Positions 1-7,218 of a stretch of DNA of 9,893 nucleotides are shown one piece after another. The translations under genes were made by a program, and so were the position numbers. Origin of the DNA: Pseudomonadota bacterium (GTDB taxonomy: Bacteria > Pseudomonadota > Alphaproteobacteria > Ferrovibrionales > Ferrovibrionaceae); NCBI GenBank assembly GCA_021793055.1, contig JAJYTL010000096.1, forward strand, positions 1 through 9,893, in the 5' to 3' direction. How positions within the stretch are numbered: the stretch's first letter is position 1; each line of letters begins with the position of its first letter. The notes below the pieces were generated by a model, which saw only the letters and a list, made by a program, of their open reading frames with translations, made no database searches and was not told the origin of the DNA.

Positions 1-1
1 A

Positions 2-2215
2 TGCGTGAGCTGCGGCGCCTGCGTCGAGGCCTGCCCCACCGCCACGCTGCAGGAAAAAAGCGTGATCGAACTCGGCCAGCCCGAGCACAGCATCCTCACC
101 ACCTGCGCCTACTGCGGCGTGGGCTGCGGCTTCAAGGCCGAGATGAAGGGCAACCAGGTCGTGCGCATGGTGCCATGGAAGGACGGCAAGGCCAACGAGG
201 GCCACTCCTGCGTCAAGGGCCGCTTCGCCTGGGGCTACGCCAATCACCGCGACCGCATCCTGAAGCCTATGGTGCGCGACAAGATCAGCGATCCGTGGCG
301 CGAGGTGAGCTGGGAAGAGGCGATCGGCCGCGTCGCCTCCGAGTTCAAGCGCATCCAAACGAAATACGGCAAGGGCGCGATCGGCGGCATCACCTCCTCG
401 CGCTGCAGCAACGAGGAAACCTATCTGGTGCAGAAGCTGGTGCGGGCCGGCTTCGGCAACAACAACACCGACACCTGCGCCCGGGTCTGCCACTCGCCGA
501 CCGGCTACGGGCTGAAGACCACGCTCGGCACCTCGGCCGGCACGCAGGACTTCGATTCGATCGAGCACGCCGACGTCATCCTGGTGATCGGCGCCAACCC
601 GACCGATGCCCACCCGGTCTTCGCCTCGCGCATGAAGAAGCGGCTCCGCGAGGGCGCCAAGCTCATCGTCATCGACCCACGCCGCATCGACCTGGTGCGC
701 TCGCCCCACATCCAGGCCGCCTATCACCTGCCCCTGAAGCCCGGCACCAACGTGGCGATGCTGAATGCGCTCGGCCATGTCGTGGTGACGGAAGGGCTGG
801 TCGACGAGGCTTACGTGCGCGAGCGCTGCGAAGCCGACGATTTCCGCTACTGGGCCGATTTCGTCGCCGAGAAGCAGAACAGCCCCGAGGAAGCGGAAAA
901 GGCGACTGGCGTGCCGGCGGATATCATCCGCAAGGCGGCCCGCCTTTACGCGTCGGCCGAACATGGCGCGATCTACTACGGCCTCGGCGTGACCGAACAC
1001 AGCCAGGGCTCGACGGCGGTGATCGGCCTCGCCAATCTCGCCATGGCGACCGGCAATTTCGGCAAGTCCGGCGTTGGCGTCAATCCGTTGCGCGGCCAGA
1101 ACAACGTGCAGGGCTCCTGCGACATGGGTTCCTTCCCGCACGAGTTGCCCGGCTACCGGCATCTGTCCGACGGCGCGACGCGGGCGCTGTTCGAGGATGC
1201 CTGGAAGGTGGCGCTGGAGAAGGAGCCGGGCCTGCGCATCTCGAACATGTTCGACGCGGCCATCGACGGCAGCTTCAAGGGCCTCTACGTGCAAGGCGAG
1301 GACATCCTGCAATCGGACCCCGACACCCGGCATGTCTCGGCCGGCCTCGCCGCCATGGAATGCGTCGTGGTGCAGGACCTGTTTCTCAACGAGACGGCAA
1401 ACTACGCCCATGTCTTCCTGCCGGGCTCGACCTTTCTCGAGAAGAACGGCACCTTCACCAACGCCGAGCGCCGTATCCAACTGGTGCGCAAGGTGATGAA
1501 GCCGAAGAACGGCTACGAGGACTGGGAGATCACCTGCCTGATCTCCAACGCCATGGGCTACCCCATGACCTACAGCCATCCCTCCGAGATCATGGACGAG
1601 ATCGCCCGCCTGACGCCGACCTTCGCCGGCGTGTCGTTTGCCAAGATCAAGGCCATGGGCTCGGTGCAATGGCCGTGCAACGCCAACGCGCCCGAGGGCA
1701 CTCCCGTCATGCACGTCGGCAAGTTCGTCCGCGGCAAGGGCAAGTTCGTCATCACCGAATACGTGCCGACAGACGAAAAGGTGGGACCGCGCTTCCCGCT
1801 GCTGCTCACCACCGGGCGCATCCTCACGCAATACAATGTCGGGGCGCAGACCCGGCGCACCGAGAACGTGGTGTGGCACGAGGAGGACCTGCTTGAAATC
1901 CATCCGCACGATGCCGAAGTGCGCGGCGTGCGCGATGGCGATTGGGTGCGGCTCGACAGCCGGGCCGGCGCGACCTCGCTGCGCGCCAAGGTGACCGAGC
2001 GCGTCGCGCCGGGCGTCGTCTACACCACCTTCCATCACCCGGAGACGCAGGCCAACGTGGTCACCACCGATTATTCCGATTGGGCGACGAGTTGCCCGGA
2101 ATACAAGGTCACCGCGGTCCAGATCTCGCCGTCCAACGGGCCGACGGAATGGCAGGAGGAGTACCGCGAGGTCGCCCGGAACAACCGCCGCGTCGCCGTG
2201 GAAGCCGCCGAGTGA
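2..2215 (+). CDS. fdsA: NAD-dependent formate dehydrogenase, catalytic alpha subunit (5' end outside window)
   Basis: Molybdenum (bis-MGD) subunit of soluble NAD-linked formate dehydrogenase, which oxidises formate to CO2 and passes electrons through Fe-S clusters to the FMN/NAD subunits. The frame is open from base 2, so the apparent GTG start at 5 is internal. About 737 codons are visible against roughly 950 for the family; the missing part would carry the [2Fe-2S] and first ferredoxin clusters. Numbering from codon 5-7 as residue 1: a ferredoxin CxxCxxCxxxCP motif begins with the Cys at bases 2-4; the next [4Fe-4S] site is Cys34, Cys37, Cys41 and Cys69, followed by Lys71; the Mo ligand is Cys162 followed by His163 in ARVCHSPT (cysteine, not selenocysteine); the substrate-site Arg is probably Arg363 in LRGQNNVQG. 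A C-terminal molydopterin dinucleotide-binding domain begins near residue 595 (FPLLLTTGR). The stop is TGA at 2213-2215. fdsD follows, supporting the Fds type over membrane-bound formate dehydrogenases. Upstream fdsG and fdsB are expected but not visible. Confidence 0.95.
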   Translation, partial: CVSCGACVEACPTATLQEKSVIELGQPEHSILTTCAYCGVGCGFKAEMKGNQVVRMVPWKDGKANEGHSCVKGRFAWGYANHRDRILKPMVRDKISDPWREVSWEEAIGRVASEFKRIQTKYGKGAIGGITSSRCSNEETYLVQKLVRAGFGNNNTDTCARVCHSPTGYGLKTTLGTSAGTQDFDSIEHADVILVIGANPTDAHPVFASRMKKRLREGAKLIVIDPRRIDLVRSPHIQAAYHLPLKPGTNVAMLNALGHVVVTEGLVDEAYVRERCEADDFRYWADFVAEKQNSPEEAEKATGVPADIIRKAARLYASAEHGAIYYGLGVTEHSQGSTAVIGLANLAMATGNFGKSGVGVNPLRGQNNVQGSCDMGSFPHELPGYRHLSDGATRALFEDAWKVALEKEPGLRISNMFDAAIDGSFKGLYVQGEDILQSDPDTRHVSAGLAAMECVVVQDLFLNETANYAHVFLPGSTFLEKNGTFTNAERRIQLVRKVMKPKNGYEDWEITCLISNAMGYPMTYSHPSEIMDEIARLTPTFAGVSFAKIKAMGSVQWPCNANAPEGTPVMHVGKFVRGKGKFVITEYVPTDEKVGPRFPLLLTTGRILTQYNVGAQTRRTENVVWHEEDLLEIHPHDAEVRGVRDGDWVRLDSRAGATSLRAKVTERVAPGVVYTTFHHPETQANVVTTDYSDWATSCPEYKVTAVQISPSNGPTEWQEEYREVARNNRRVAVEAAE

Positions 2216-2216
2216 C

Positions 2217-2241
2217 GCGCCGCACCGGCGTCATGCGGCGC
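2217..2241 (+). other. Hairpin between fdsA and fdsD
   Basis: A perfect 7-bp inverted repeat, GCGCCGC at 2217-2223 and GCGGCGC at 2235-2241, has an 11-nt loop and starts two bases after the fdsA stop codon. No T-run follows directly (the nearest is TTTT near 2261), so a full terminator is unlikely. It may stabilise the fdsA message, attenuate read-through, or set the fdsA:fdsD ratio. The pairing is seen in the sequence; the role is inferred. Confidence 0.4.
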
Positions 2242-2284
2242 ATCGCCGTCCCGTTGGTCGTTTTGCTGGGAAAGTGTGAAGCTC

Positions 2285-2548
2285 ATGCTACCTGAAAAGC
2301 TCGTCTACATGGCCAACCAGATCGGCAAATTCTTCGCCAGCCAGCGCGATCGCGAACCGGTCGCCGGCATCGCCGAGCACATCCGGATGTTTTGGGAACC
2401 GCGCATGCGCCACGATATTTTCGTTCATCTCGAGCAGCACGGGGGCGCCGGTCTCGATCCGCTGGTGCGCGAAGCGATCGAGCGCCTCCGCGACGAAGAA
2501 GCGCAGGCGGCGCAGGCAGCAAAAACAAAAAGCCGCGAAAAGATCTGA
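2285..2548 (+). CDS. fdsD: Formate dehydrogenase delta subunit
   Basis: Small accessory subunit of the NAD-dependent formate dehydrogenase complex, 87 residues, near the usual 70-90 of the family. The N-terminal LVYMANQIGKFF stretch and the following block with IAEHIRMFWEPRMR are typical of FdsD: short, amphipathic, no cofactor motif, and a conserved W-x-P-R-M-R segment. The C-terminus (about residues 60-87) is a charged, Ala/Gln/Lys-rich helix. The ATG at 2285 is preferred over the in-frame GTG at 2276 because GGGAAAG (2268-2274) sits about 10 bases before the ATG but abuts the GTG. It lies 69 bp downstream of fdsA on the same strand, so it is probably co-transcribed. Many fds operons place an fdhD/fdsC sulfur-transfer gene between these two; none is present here. 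FdsD is known to be part of the complex or its assembly, but its precise role is poorly defined. Confidence 0.9.
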   Translation: MLPEKLVYMANQIGKFFASQRDREPVAGIAEHIRMFWEPRMRHDIFVHLEQHGGAGLDPLVREAIERLRDEEAQAAQAAKTKSREKI

Positions 2549-3001
2549 GCAGGGACTGGGCTTCGTCATACTGGCCAATACCGATGACCGCCGGCGCTCC
2601 GCCGCTCGACATCCTGGGACGGGGAGCCCGGGATCACGGATGGCATGCGTGTTCCGGCAAGGGCGCTGGCATCCCGCGGCGCAAGCCACGCTTCGGGTCA
2701 TGCGATCTTCTTTCCTCGACCAATCGCGGGGCGAATTCTTGATGTCGACCCCGCGATCCCGCCTCGGCCATCCGGCCATCCCAATCAAGCGATCGCCTTT
2801 CCAGATGTAACAACGAGACAGGGGGGAACCATCGATCACATCTGAAAACGGCCGGCGGCGTCGCTGACGTCCCGTTGGCTTTCGATCTTGTCTTGGCGTC
2901 GCTCCCGCCGGCAGCACGGTGTGTCGTCGGGAAAGTTCGCCGGGACGGACAACGTTGGGTTTGTTGTCGTACCTTAAAAATCAAGAGGAAACAGACAAGT
3001 C
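2549..3001. other. 453-bp non-coding stretch with several inverted repeats
   Basis: No convincing gene lies here: the open frames on both strands have low-complexity Arg/Ser/Pro-rich translations and no family resemblance. Structured elements seen: ATCCTGGG/CCCGGGAT at 2611-2618 and 2627-2634 (8 bp with one G-T pair, 8-nt loop); ATCGCGGGG/CCCCGCGAT at 2723-2731 and 2749-2757 (perfect 9 bp, 17-nt spacer); GCCGGCGG/CCGCCGGC at 2851-2858 and 2905-2912 (46-nt spacer), containing a 9-bp direct repeat GGCGTCGCT at 2857-2865 and 2895-2903; and GACAAC/GTTGTC at 2948-2953 and 2963-2968. None has a T-tract. The last two lie just upstream of the next gene, where operators or a 5' leader would be expected. 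I could not identify a confident -35/-10 pair. Confidence 0.5.
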
Positions 3002-3595
3002 ATGGATGCAGTTCATCTTCAAACCTCGGCCTATCTGCCGATCGCGCTCGGGTTCTTCGGGCTCGGCACCGGCTACCTCATCTATTTCCCGCAAGAGCTT
3101 TTCGGATATCCCAAGCGGGATCAGTCGGTCGACATCGGCACCGGAATGTGGGGCATATGGCTGCCGGGGTTCTGCCAGTTCGTGACCGGCATGATCTTGT
3201 TCGTCGGTCTGACCTGGTTCCAGGTGTTCAAGGGCGCGCCGCTCTACATGGCGGCGCTCGCCTTTTCGGCCTATGGCATCCACTGGTTCGCGCTCGGCTA
3301 CAACCGCATGAAGGGCGCCGACCCGCGGCCGAACGCCTTCATGGCCATCGGATTCCTGGCCATCTCGGCGCTCGGCGCCATCGTCTTCTTCCACGCCGGC
3401 GACTGGCCGGTCGGCGTGTTGTTCCTCGGGCTTTGCGGCGTCTATATCTGCGATATCCCGGCGAGCGTGAAGGCGATGTACCCGTTGAGCGAGAGGGGGC
3501 TCGGCTTCTTCCACATGATCACCGGGATATGGCTGATCTACCTGATGTTCGCCACGGTGCTGAATATCACGAGCGGCTATCACCTGCCGTTATAG
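3002..3595 (+). CDS. Six-helix membrane protein, GPR1/FUN34/YaaH (SatP)-like, putative acetate/formate-type transporter
   Basis: 197 residues with six predicted membrane helices: about 10-30, 48-70, 78-98, 112-132, 136-156 and 168-190. The size, the helix count and the central segment resemble the GPR1/FUN34/YaaH acetate-transporter family: a G-x-x-Q element in helix 2 (PGFCQF) and an ALAFSAYGIHW stretch in helix 3 matching the family pattern T-A-F-x-S-Y-G-x-F-W. The classical N-terminal NPAPLGL signature is absent, so it would be a divergent member. There is no signal peptide; the first helix acts as anchor. A GAGGA-like site (2985-2989) lies 12 bases before the ATG, slightly distant. Its position between formate dehydrogenase genes and an OFA carrier fits a role in small monocarboxylate movement, which is inference. 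Alternatively it is an unrelated six-helix protein of unknown function. Confidence 0.55.
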   Translation: MDAVHLQTSAYLPIALGFFGLGTGYLIYFPQELFGYPKRDQSVDIGTGMWGIWLPGFCQFVTGMILFVGLTWFQVFKGAPLYMAALAFSAYGIHWFALGYNRMKGADPRPNAFMAIGFLAISALGAIVFFHAGDWPVGVLFLGLCGVYICDIPASVKAMYPLSERGLGFFHMITGIWLIYLMFATVLNITSGYHLPL

Positions 3596-3607
3596 AGCGC
3601 TGAAACC

Positions 3608-3648
3608 GTCCTCCTTGGCCGCCTGCTCGCGGCCCGGACCAAGAGGAC
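3608..3648 (+). other. Imperfect hairpin downstream of the SatP-like gene
   Basis: GTCCTCCTTGG (3608-3618) pairs with CCAAGAGGAC (3639-3648) with one bulged base. Inside it, CCGC (3619-3622) pairs with GCGG (3629-3632) around a 6-nt loop, leaving a small internal bulge. It starts 13 bases after the stop codon and precedes the stronger terminator hairpin, so the two form a tandem 3'-end structure. Confidence 0.4.
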
Positions 3649-3652
3649 CAAC

Positions 3653-3689
3653 GAAGAGCCGCCGAAGCCCGCCGCTTCGGCGGCTCTTA
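3653..3689 (+). terminator. Strong hairpin, probable terminator of the fds/SatP-like unit
   Basis: A perfect 15-bp stem, AAGAGCCGCCGAAGC at 3654-3668 and GCTTCGGCGGCTCTT at 3674-3688, closes a 5-nt loop. It lies about 58 bp after the SatP-like stop codon. The downstream tract is T-poor (TTATCGTTTCC), so termination may be moderate. The leading AAs give it some symmetry, but no gene converges on it here. Confidence 0.7.
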
Positions 3690-4053
3690 TCGTTTCCGGG
3701 CCCTCGCGGCCGCCCGCGATGTCTCCGACGCGAAATCGTTGCAAGGCGACGAAGCCTCTTGACTACGAGCTAAAAAACGTAAAGTCTTAACTTTAGGCCT
3801 GAAGCGGCCGCGTTACGCGTAGTTGCTTCCACCTTCACTTAATGAGGATTTCAGGCCTTCCCGCCCAGATCATTCAATACTAGGCAGACCTGCAATCGGC
3901 GAGCGAACGCTTTTGCTGCCGAATTGTTGCCTTGGATCAAAAGACGGACGTCCCGTATCGGGTGATTTGTGCGCCTGTACTCGCGGTTTGCTTGTTTTAT
4001 CAGAGGCGCCAAGCGAGCAATGATTTAGACGAAAAACAAATAGGGGGGTTATC
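3689..4053. other. Leader region of the OFA-family carrier gene, no gene seen
   Basis: About 365 bp between the terminator hairpin and the carrier start. Small open frames are present, but their translations show no recognisable family. The stretch near 3755-3800 is AT-rich compared with its surroundings and includes a TTGACT at 3759-3764 that could be a -35 element; the best -10 match (TAAAGT, 3780-3785) is only 15 bp away, so the assignment is weak. A clear ribosome-binding site, AGGGGGG (4042-4048), lies 5 bases before the GTG start of the carrier. Confidence 0.5.
3780..3795. promoter_or_regulatory. AT-rich inverted repeat, candidate operator
   Basis: TAAAGT (3780-3785) and ACTTTA (3790-3795) form a perfect inverted repeat with a 4-bp spacer, about 260 bp upstream of the OFA-family carrier and just downstream of a TTGACT. 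The dyad shape and position suit a dimeric repressor or activator site. No specific regulator can be named. Confidence 0.3.
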
Positions 4054-5670
4054 GTGGCTCAGGTTTCCATATTGGATCGCGGACAGACTATCGCGAGACC
4101 GGAGTTCAACCGTTGGTTGGTTCCGCCAGCGGCGCTTTGCATCCATCTCTGTATCGGCATGGCCTACGGCTTCTCGGTGTTCTGGCTGCCGATGAGCCAT
4201 CTCGTCACCAATGCCAACGCGGCGGCCTGCGCCGGGCAAGGCTTCCTCGCCCAGCTCACCACCACCACCTGTAACTGGAGCGTGCCGGCCGAGACGCACA
4301 TCTTCGAGACCTTCATCGCGGTGCTCGGCATCTCGGCCGCGATCTGGGGCGGCTGGCTGGAGCATGCGGGTCCCCGCAAGGCCGGCTTCATCGCCGCGCT
4401 CTGCTGGGGCGGCGGCCTCATCCTCGGCGGCATCGGCGTTTCCGTGCACCAGCTCTGGCTGGTCTATCTCGGCTGCGGCCTGCTCGGCGGCGTCGGCCAG
4501 GGACTGGGCTACATCGCCCCCGTCTCGACGCTGATCAAATGGTTCCCCGACCGGCGCGGCCTCGCCACCGGTTTCGCCATCATGGGCTACGGCGGCGGCG
4601 CGATGATCGGCGCGCCGCTCGCCGTCTGGCTGATGGCCCGGTTCTCCCATGACGGCATCCGCGGCGTTTCCGCCGCGCTCATCATCCTCGGCGCAATCTA
4701 CGTCGTGGTGATGTCGATCGGCGCCTTCGGCTTCCGCGTCCCGCCCATGGGCTGGCATCCGGAAGGCTTCACGCCGTCGGAGGCGGAAAACGAAAAGGCG
4801 ATGATCACAAGCCGCCACGTCCATCTCGACCGCGTCTTGAAGACTCCGCAGTTCTGGCTCATCTGGCTGGTGCTCTGCCTCAACGTCACCGCCGGCATCG
4901 GGGTGATTTCGATGGCCAGCCCGATGCTGCAGGACGTGTTCGGCGTCAAGCTGATCGGCGGCGGCGCAGGCCTTTCGCCGGTGGCGCAGAAGGCGGCGAT
5001 CGTTGCGGCGGCGGCGGGGCTGGTTGGCCTCATCAGCCTCTTCAACAGCCTCGGCCGTCTGTTCTGGGCGTCGTTCTCCGACATCATCGGACGCAAGACC
5101 ACCTACTACACATTCTTCGTTCTCGGCATCGTCCTCTACGTGTTGCTGCCGACCTGGGGCCGCCTCGGCATCCCCGGGCTGTTCGTGCTCAGCATCTGCA
5201 TCATCCTGTCGATGTACGGCGGCGGGTTCTCGACCGTGCCGGCCTATCTCGCCGACATTTTCGGAACCCAGATGGTGGGCGCCATTCACGGCCGGCTGAT
5301 CACCGCCTGGTCGGTGGCGGGCATCATCGGCCCGGCGCTGATCGCGGGCTTGCGCCAGTACGAGCTCGATCACGGCATTCCGCACAACCAGGTCTACAAC
5401 CTCACCCTCTACATCATGGCGGGGCTGTTGTTCGTCGGCCTGATTTGCAACGCCCTGGTCAAGCCGGTGGAGGACCAGCACTACATGTCCGACGAGGAAC
5501 TCGCCAGGGAACGCGCGCTCCAGCACGAGCAAGCGGGAAGCGGCGGGCACGCGGCGAGTGCCGCGCGCGGCCAGGCCGGCATCGGCACGGCGCTCGCCTG
5601 GATCGGCGTTGGCGTGCCGTTCCTGATCGGAGTCTGGATCGCGCTCGCGAAAGGCGCGGCACTGTTCTAG
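4054..5670 (+). CDS. OFA-family (oxalate/formate antiporter-like) MFS transporter
   Basis: 538-residue major facilitator carrier of the inner membrane, probably moving small mono- or dicarboxylates such as oxalate, formate or lactate. Twelve MFS helices are visible (first at about 21-47, last at about 460-480), and a thirteenth follows a hydrophilic linker at about 512-535. MFS motif A variants occur after helix 2 (GWLEHAGPRKAG) and after helix 8 (SDIIGRK). KWFPDRRGLATG before helix 5 is characteristic of the OFA group. A long loop between helices 1 and 2 (about 48-82) contains Cys59 and Cys73, which could form a disulfide on the outer face. Start is GTG, supported by AGGGGGG just upstream; stop is TAG at 5668-5670. 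It has its own leader and terminator, so it is probably monocistronic. Nearness to fdsA/fdsD suggests formate-linked substrates, but substrate cannot be read from sequence. Confidence 0.85.
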   Translation: MAQVSILDRGQTIARPEFNRWLVPPAALCIHLCIGMAYGFSVFWLPMSHLVTNANAAACAGQGFLAQLTTTTCNWSVPAETHIFETFIAVLGISAAIWGGWLEHAGPRKAGFIAALCWGGGLILGGIGVSVHQLWLVYLGCGLLGGVGQGLGYIAPVSTLIKWFPDRRGLATGFAIMGYGGGAMIGAPLAVWLMARFSHDGIRGVSAALIILGAIYVVVMSIGAFGFRVPPMGWHPEGFTPSEAENEKAMITSRHVHLDRVLKTPQFWLIWLVLCLNVTAGIGVISMASPMLQDVFGVKLIGGGAGLSPVAQKAAIVAAAAGLVGLISLFNSLGRLFWASFSDIIGRKTTYYTFFVLGIVLYVLLPTWGRLGIPGLFVLSICIILSMYGGGFSTVPAYLADIFGTQMVGAIHGRLITAWSVAGIIGPALIAGLRQYELDHGIPHNQVYNLTLYIMAGLLFVGLICNALVKPVEDQHYMSDEELARERALQHEQAGSGGHAASAARGQAGIGTALAWIGVGVPFLIGVWIALAKGAALF

Positions 5671-5726
5671 GCCAGCGCGTCGGCTCGGTTCCGGCCGGGC
5701 CATTTATGCCTCGGCGTCTCATGCCG

Positions 5727-5759
5727 AAACGCCGCCCGGTCGATCCGGGCGGCGTTTTT
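5727..5759 (+). terminator. Intrinsic terminator of the OFA-family carrier gene
   Basis: A perfect 13-bp stem, AAACGCCGCCCGG at 5727-5739 and CCGGGCGGCGTTT at 5745-5757, has a 5-nt loop and runs into TTTTT (5755-5759). It sits 57 bp after the carrier stop and between convergent genes. Read on the minus strand, the same stem is followed by only TTT as part of the stem, so it may also serve the chemoreceptor gene ending at 5800, less efficiently. Confidence 0.9.
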
Positions 5760-5799
5760 CGTTGCCGGGGCGGCGGCGCGCTGTTTGCCGCCGGGCGGC

Positions 5800-7218
5800 T
5801 CAGGCCTGCCGGCAGCCCATGCGGAAGGCGCCCCAATGACGGCCCCGCACGACGATTGGCGCCGAAATATCCTTCATCAGAACGAAATTTCCGCCACCCA
5901 TGTCGCGCCGATAGGTTTGCACCAGGAATGGCTTGGTGTTGGCGGCCACCTTCTGCACCGCACGATCCTTGAAAAGACGCCGATTGCGGCAATGGGCGGC
6001 GTTCCACACCGGATCGCCCTTGCGTGGCTTCTGGTGGTATTCCGGATTGTGGGTCGGCAAATATCCGCCCCGGGCCCAGGCGCAGCAAAACACCACGCGC
6101 GGATCGATCTTCTGCACCGAATCCTGGATCGGCGGCAGCAGCCGGTCGGTGAACTCGACGTAGTCGGTCATATACTGCAGCGGATCGGTGCCCGGAATCT
6201 CGCGATAATTTTCATCGAACAGCTGATCGAGCGTGATCTCGCCGCTCTGAATCGCGTTTTCGAATTCCTGCGAGATGCGGGCGGCGGTGTCCATGACGGC
6301 GCGGATCAGCGGCGTATCGGCGGTTTCGACGCCGCTCTCGGCGATGAACTCGATCAAGGTTTCGCTTAAACCCAAAAGCCCTTGGATGCGCTTCTCCGCC
6401 TGCTGCAGATTTTCCGACGAGCGGTCGACGCCCTCGGCGAGATCGCCGAGCTCGCCCAAAACGCGGTCGCAGTCGCCGAGGTTGCCGGCGGCCGCATGGG
6501 CGATGGAGTCGATCTCGCGCCCGACGGACGCGAAGCTCTCCTCCACCTTCGCCATCACGTCCTGCATTTTGTCGGCGCCTTCGCCGGCACCCTCCGCGTG
6601 TTTGGCGGCGGCGCCGCTTTCATCGATCAGATTGGTGATCTGGCTGGTCAGATTGTGCACGATGTCGCGGATGCGGGCGGTCGCCTTGCGGGTCTCCTCG
6701 GCCAGTGCCTTCACCTCGCCGGCGACAACCGCGAACCCGCGCCCGGCGGCGCCGGCCCGCGCCGCCTCGATGGTGGCGTTGAGGGCGAGGAGATTGGTTT
6801 GCTTGGCGATTGTCTCGATCGCGCCCGAGACGCTCGAAACCTGATCGAGAACCGAGTTGAAGGACCCGAGCCGATCCTCGATGCGGGTCACCGCGTCGGT
6901 CAGTTCGCCGATATGGTGCACGGCGGTGCCGACGATGGCGCGCGAATCGGAAATCTGCGACCCGGCGGCAGCAGCGGTGTTCTGCGCCGCGCGGGCGCCG
7001 TCGTCGATGCCCCGATTGCCGGCCACCATGCGTTCGGAAAGCTGTCGCAGGTCCTTGAACTGACGCGCCTGGCGACCGACGCGCTCGGTCATTTCATCGA
7101 GATTGCCGGAAATATCAGCAAGTTCCACCCCGAGATTTCCAATTCGGCTGGCAAGCTCGGCGACCAGGGTCCCACTATCCTCTGCCGGACCCCGGTTATG
7201 GTGCTGCATCGCAGTCAT
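5800..7218 (-). CDS. Soluble methyl-accepting chemotaxis protein with C-terminal sensor domain
   Basis: 472-residue chemoreceptor that would sit in a cytoplasmic array and control CheA. There is no hydrophobic segment or signal peptide. Residues from about 15 to 300 form the coiled-coil signalling domain; the hairpin tip (about 130-185) carries IAKQTNLLALNATIEAARAG and GRGFAVVAGEVKALAEET, the CheA/CheW contact region. After a linker comes a C-terminal domain (about 320-472) with GYLPTHN, GDPVWNAAHCRNRRLF, TYRRDMGGG, FVLMKDISAPI and GRHWGAFRMG blocks, seen at the C-terminus of many proteobacterial receptors and suggestive of a Cache/PAS-like ligand-binding fold. Cys378-Cys379, Cys410 and Cys469 lie in this domain. 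There is no C-terminal CheR-tethering pentapeptide. The ATG at 7218 is supported by AAGGG (7224-7228) about 5 bases upstream. The ligand is unknown. It is co-directional with the receptor/PAS pair upstream, 180 bp away. Confidence 0.88.
   Translation of the reverse strand: MTAMQHHNRGPAEDSGTLVAELASRIGNLGVELADISGNLDEMTERVGRQARQFKDLRQLSERMVAGNRGIDDGARAAQNTAAAAGSQISDSRAIVGTAVHHIGELTDAVTRIEDRLGSFNSVLDQVSSVSGAIETIAKQTNLLALNATIEAARAGAAGRGFAVVAGEVKALAEETRKATARIRDIVHNLTSQITNLIDESGAAAKHAEGAGEGADKMQDVMAKVEESFASVGREIDSIAHAAAGNLGDCDRVLGELGDLAEGVDRSSENLQQAEKRIQGLLGLSETLIEFIAESGVETADTPLIRAVMDTAARISQEFENAIQSGEITLDQLFDENYREIPGTDPLQYMTDYVEFTDRLLPPIQDSVQKIDPRVVFCCAWARGGYLPTHNPEYHQKPRKGDPVWNAAHCRNRRLFKDRAVQKVAANTKPFLVQTYRRDMGGGNFVLMKDISAPIVVRGRHWGAFRMGCRQA

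Noticed and set aside
488..490. Selenocysteine at the formate dehydrogenase active site
   Set aside because: The codon is TGC (cysteine); no in-frame TGA is used.
1..1896. 631-codon open frame on the plus strand in a different frame from fdsA
   Set aside because: Arg/Gly/His-rich frame shadow of fdsA, which carries all Fe-S and molybdenum-site motifs.
2892..2912. Possible sigma-54 promoter (GG and GC spaced by 10) upstream of the SatP-like gene
   Set aside because: The -24 half is only partly matched and the -12 half (CCGCC) lacks the TTGC core; a GG-N10-GC spacing is common by chance in GC-rich DNA.
2288..2917. 209-codon minus-strand open frame spanning fdsD and the following gap
   Set aside because: It is antisense to fdsD for much of its length, is Arg-rich and has no recognisable domain.
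4000..5703. 567-codon open frame on the minus strand opposite the OFA carrier
   Set aside because: Its translation is a His/Asp/Glu/Arg/Ala-rich low-complexity sequence with no family pattern, as expected of the antisense of GC-rich coding DNA; the plus-strand protein is a clear MFS carrier.
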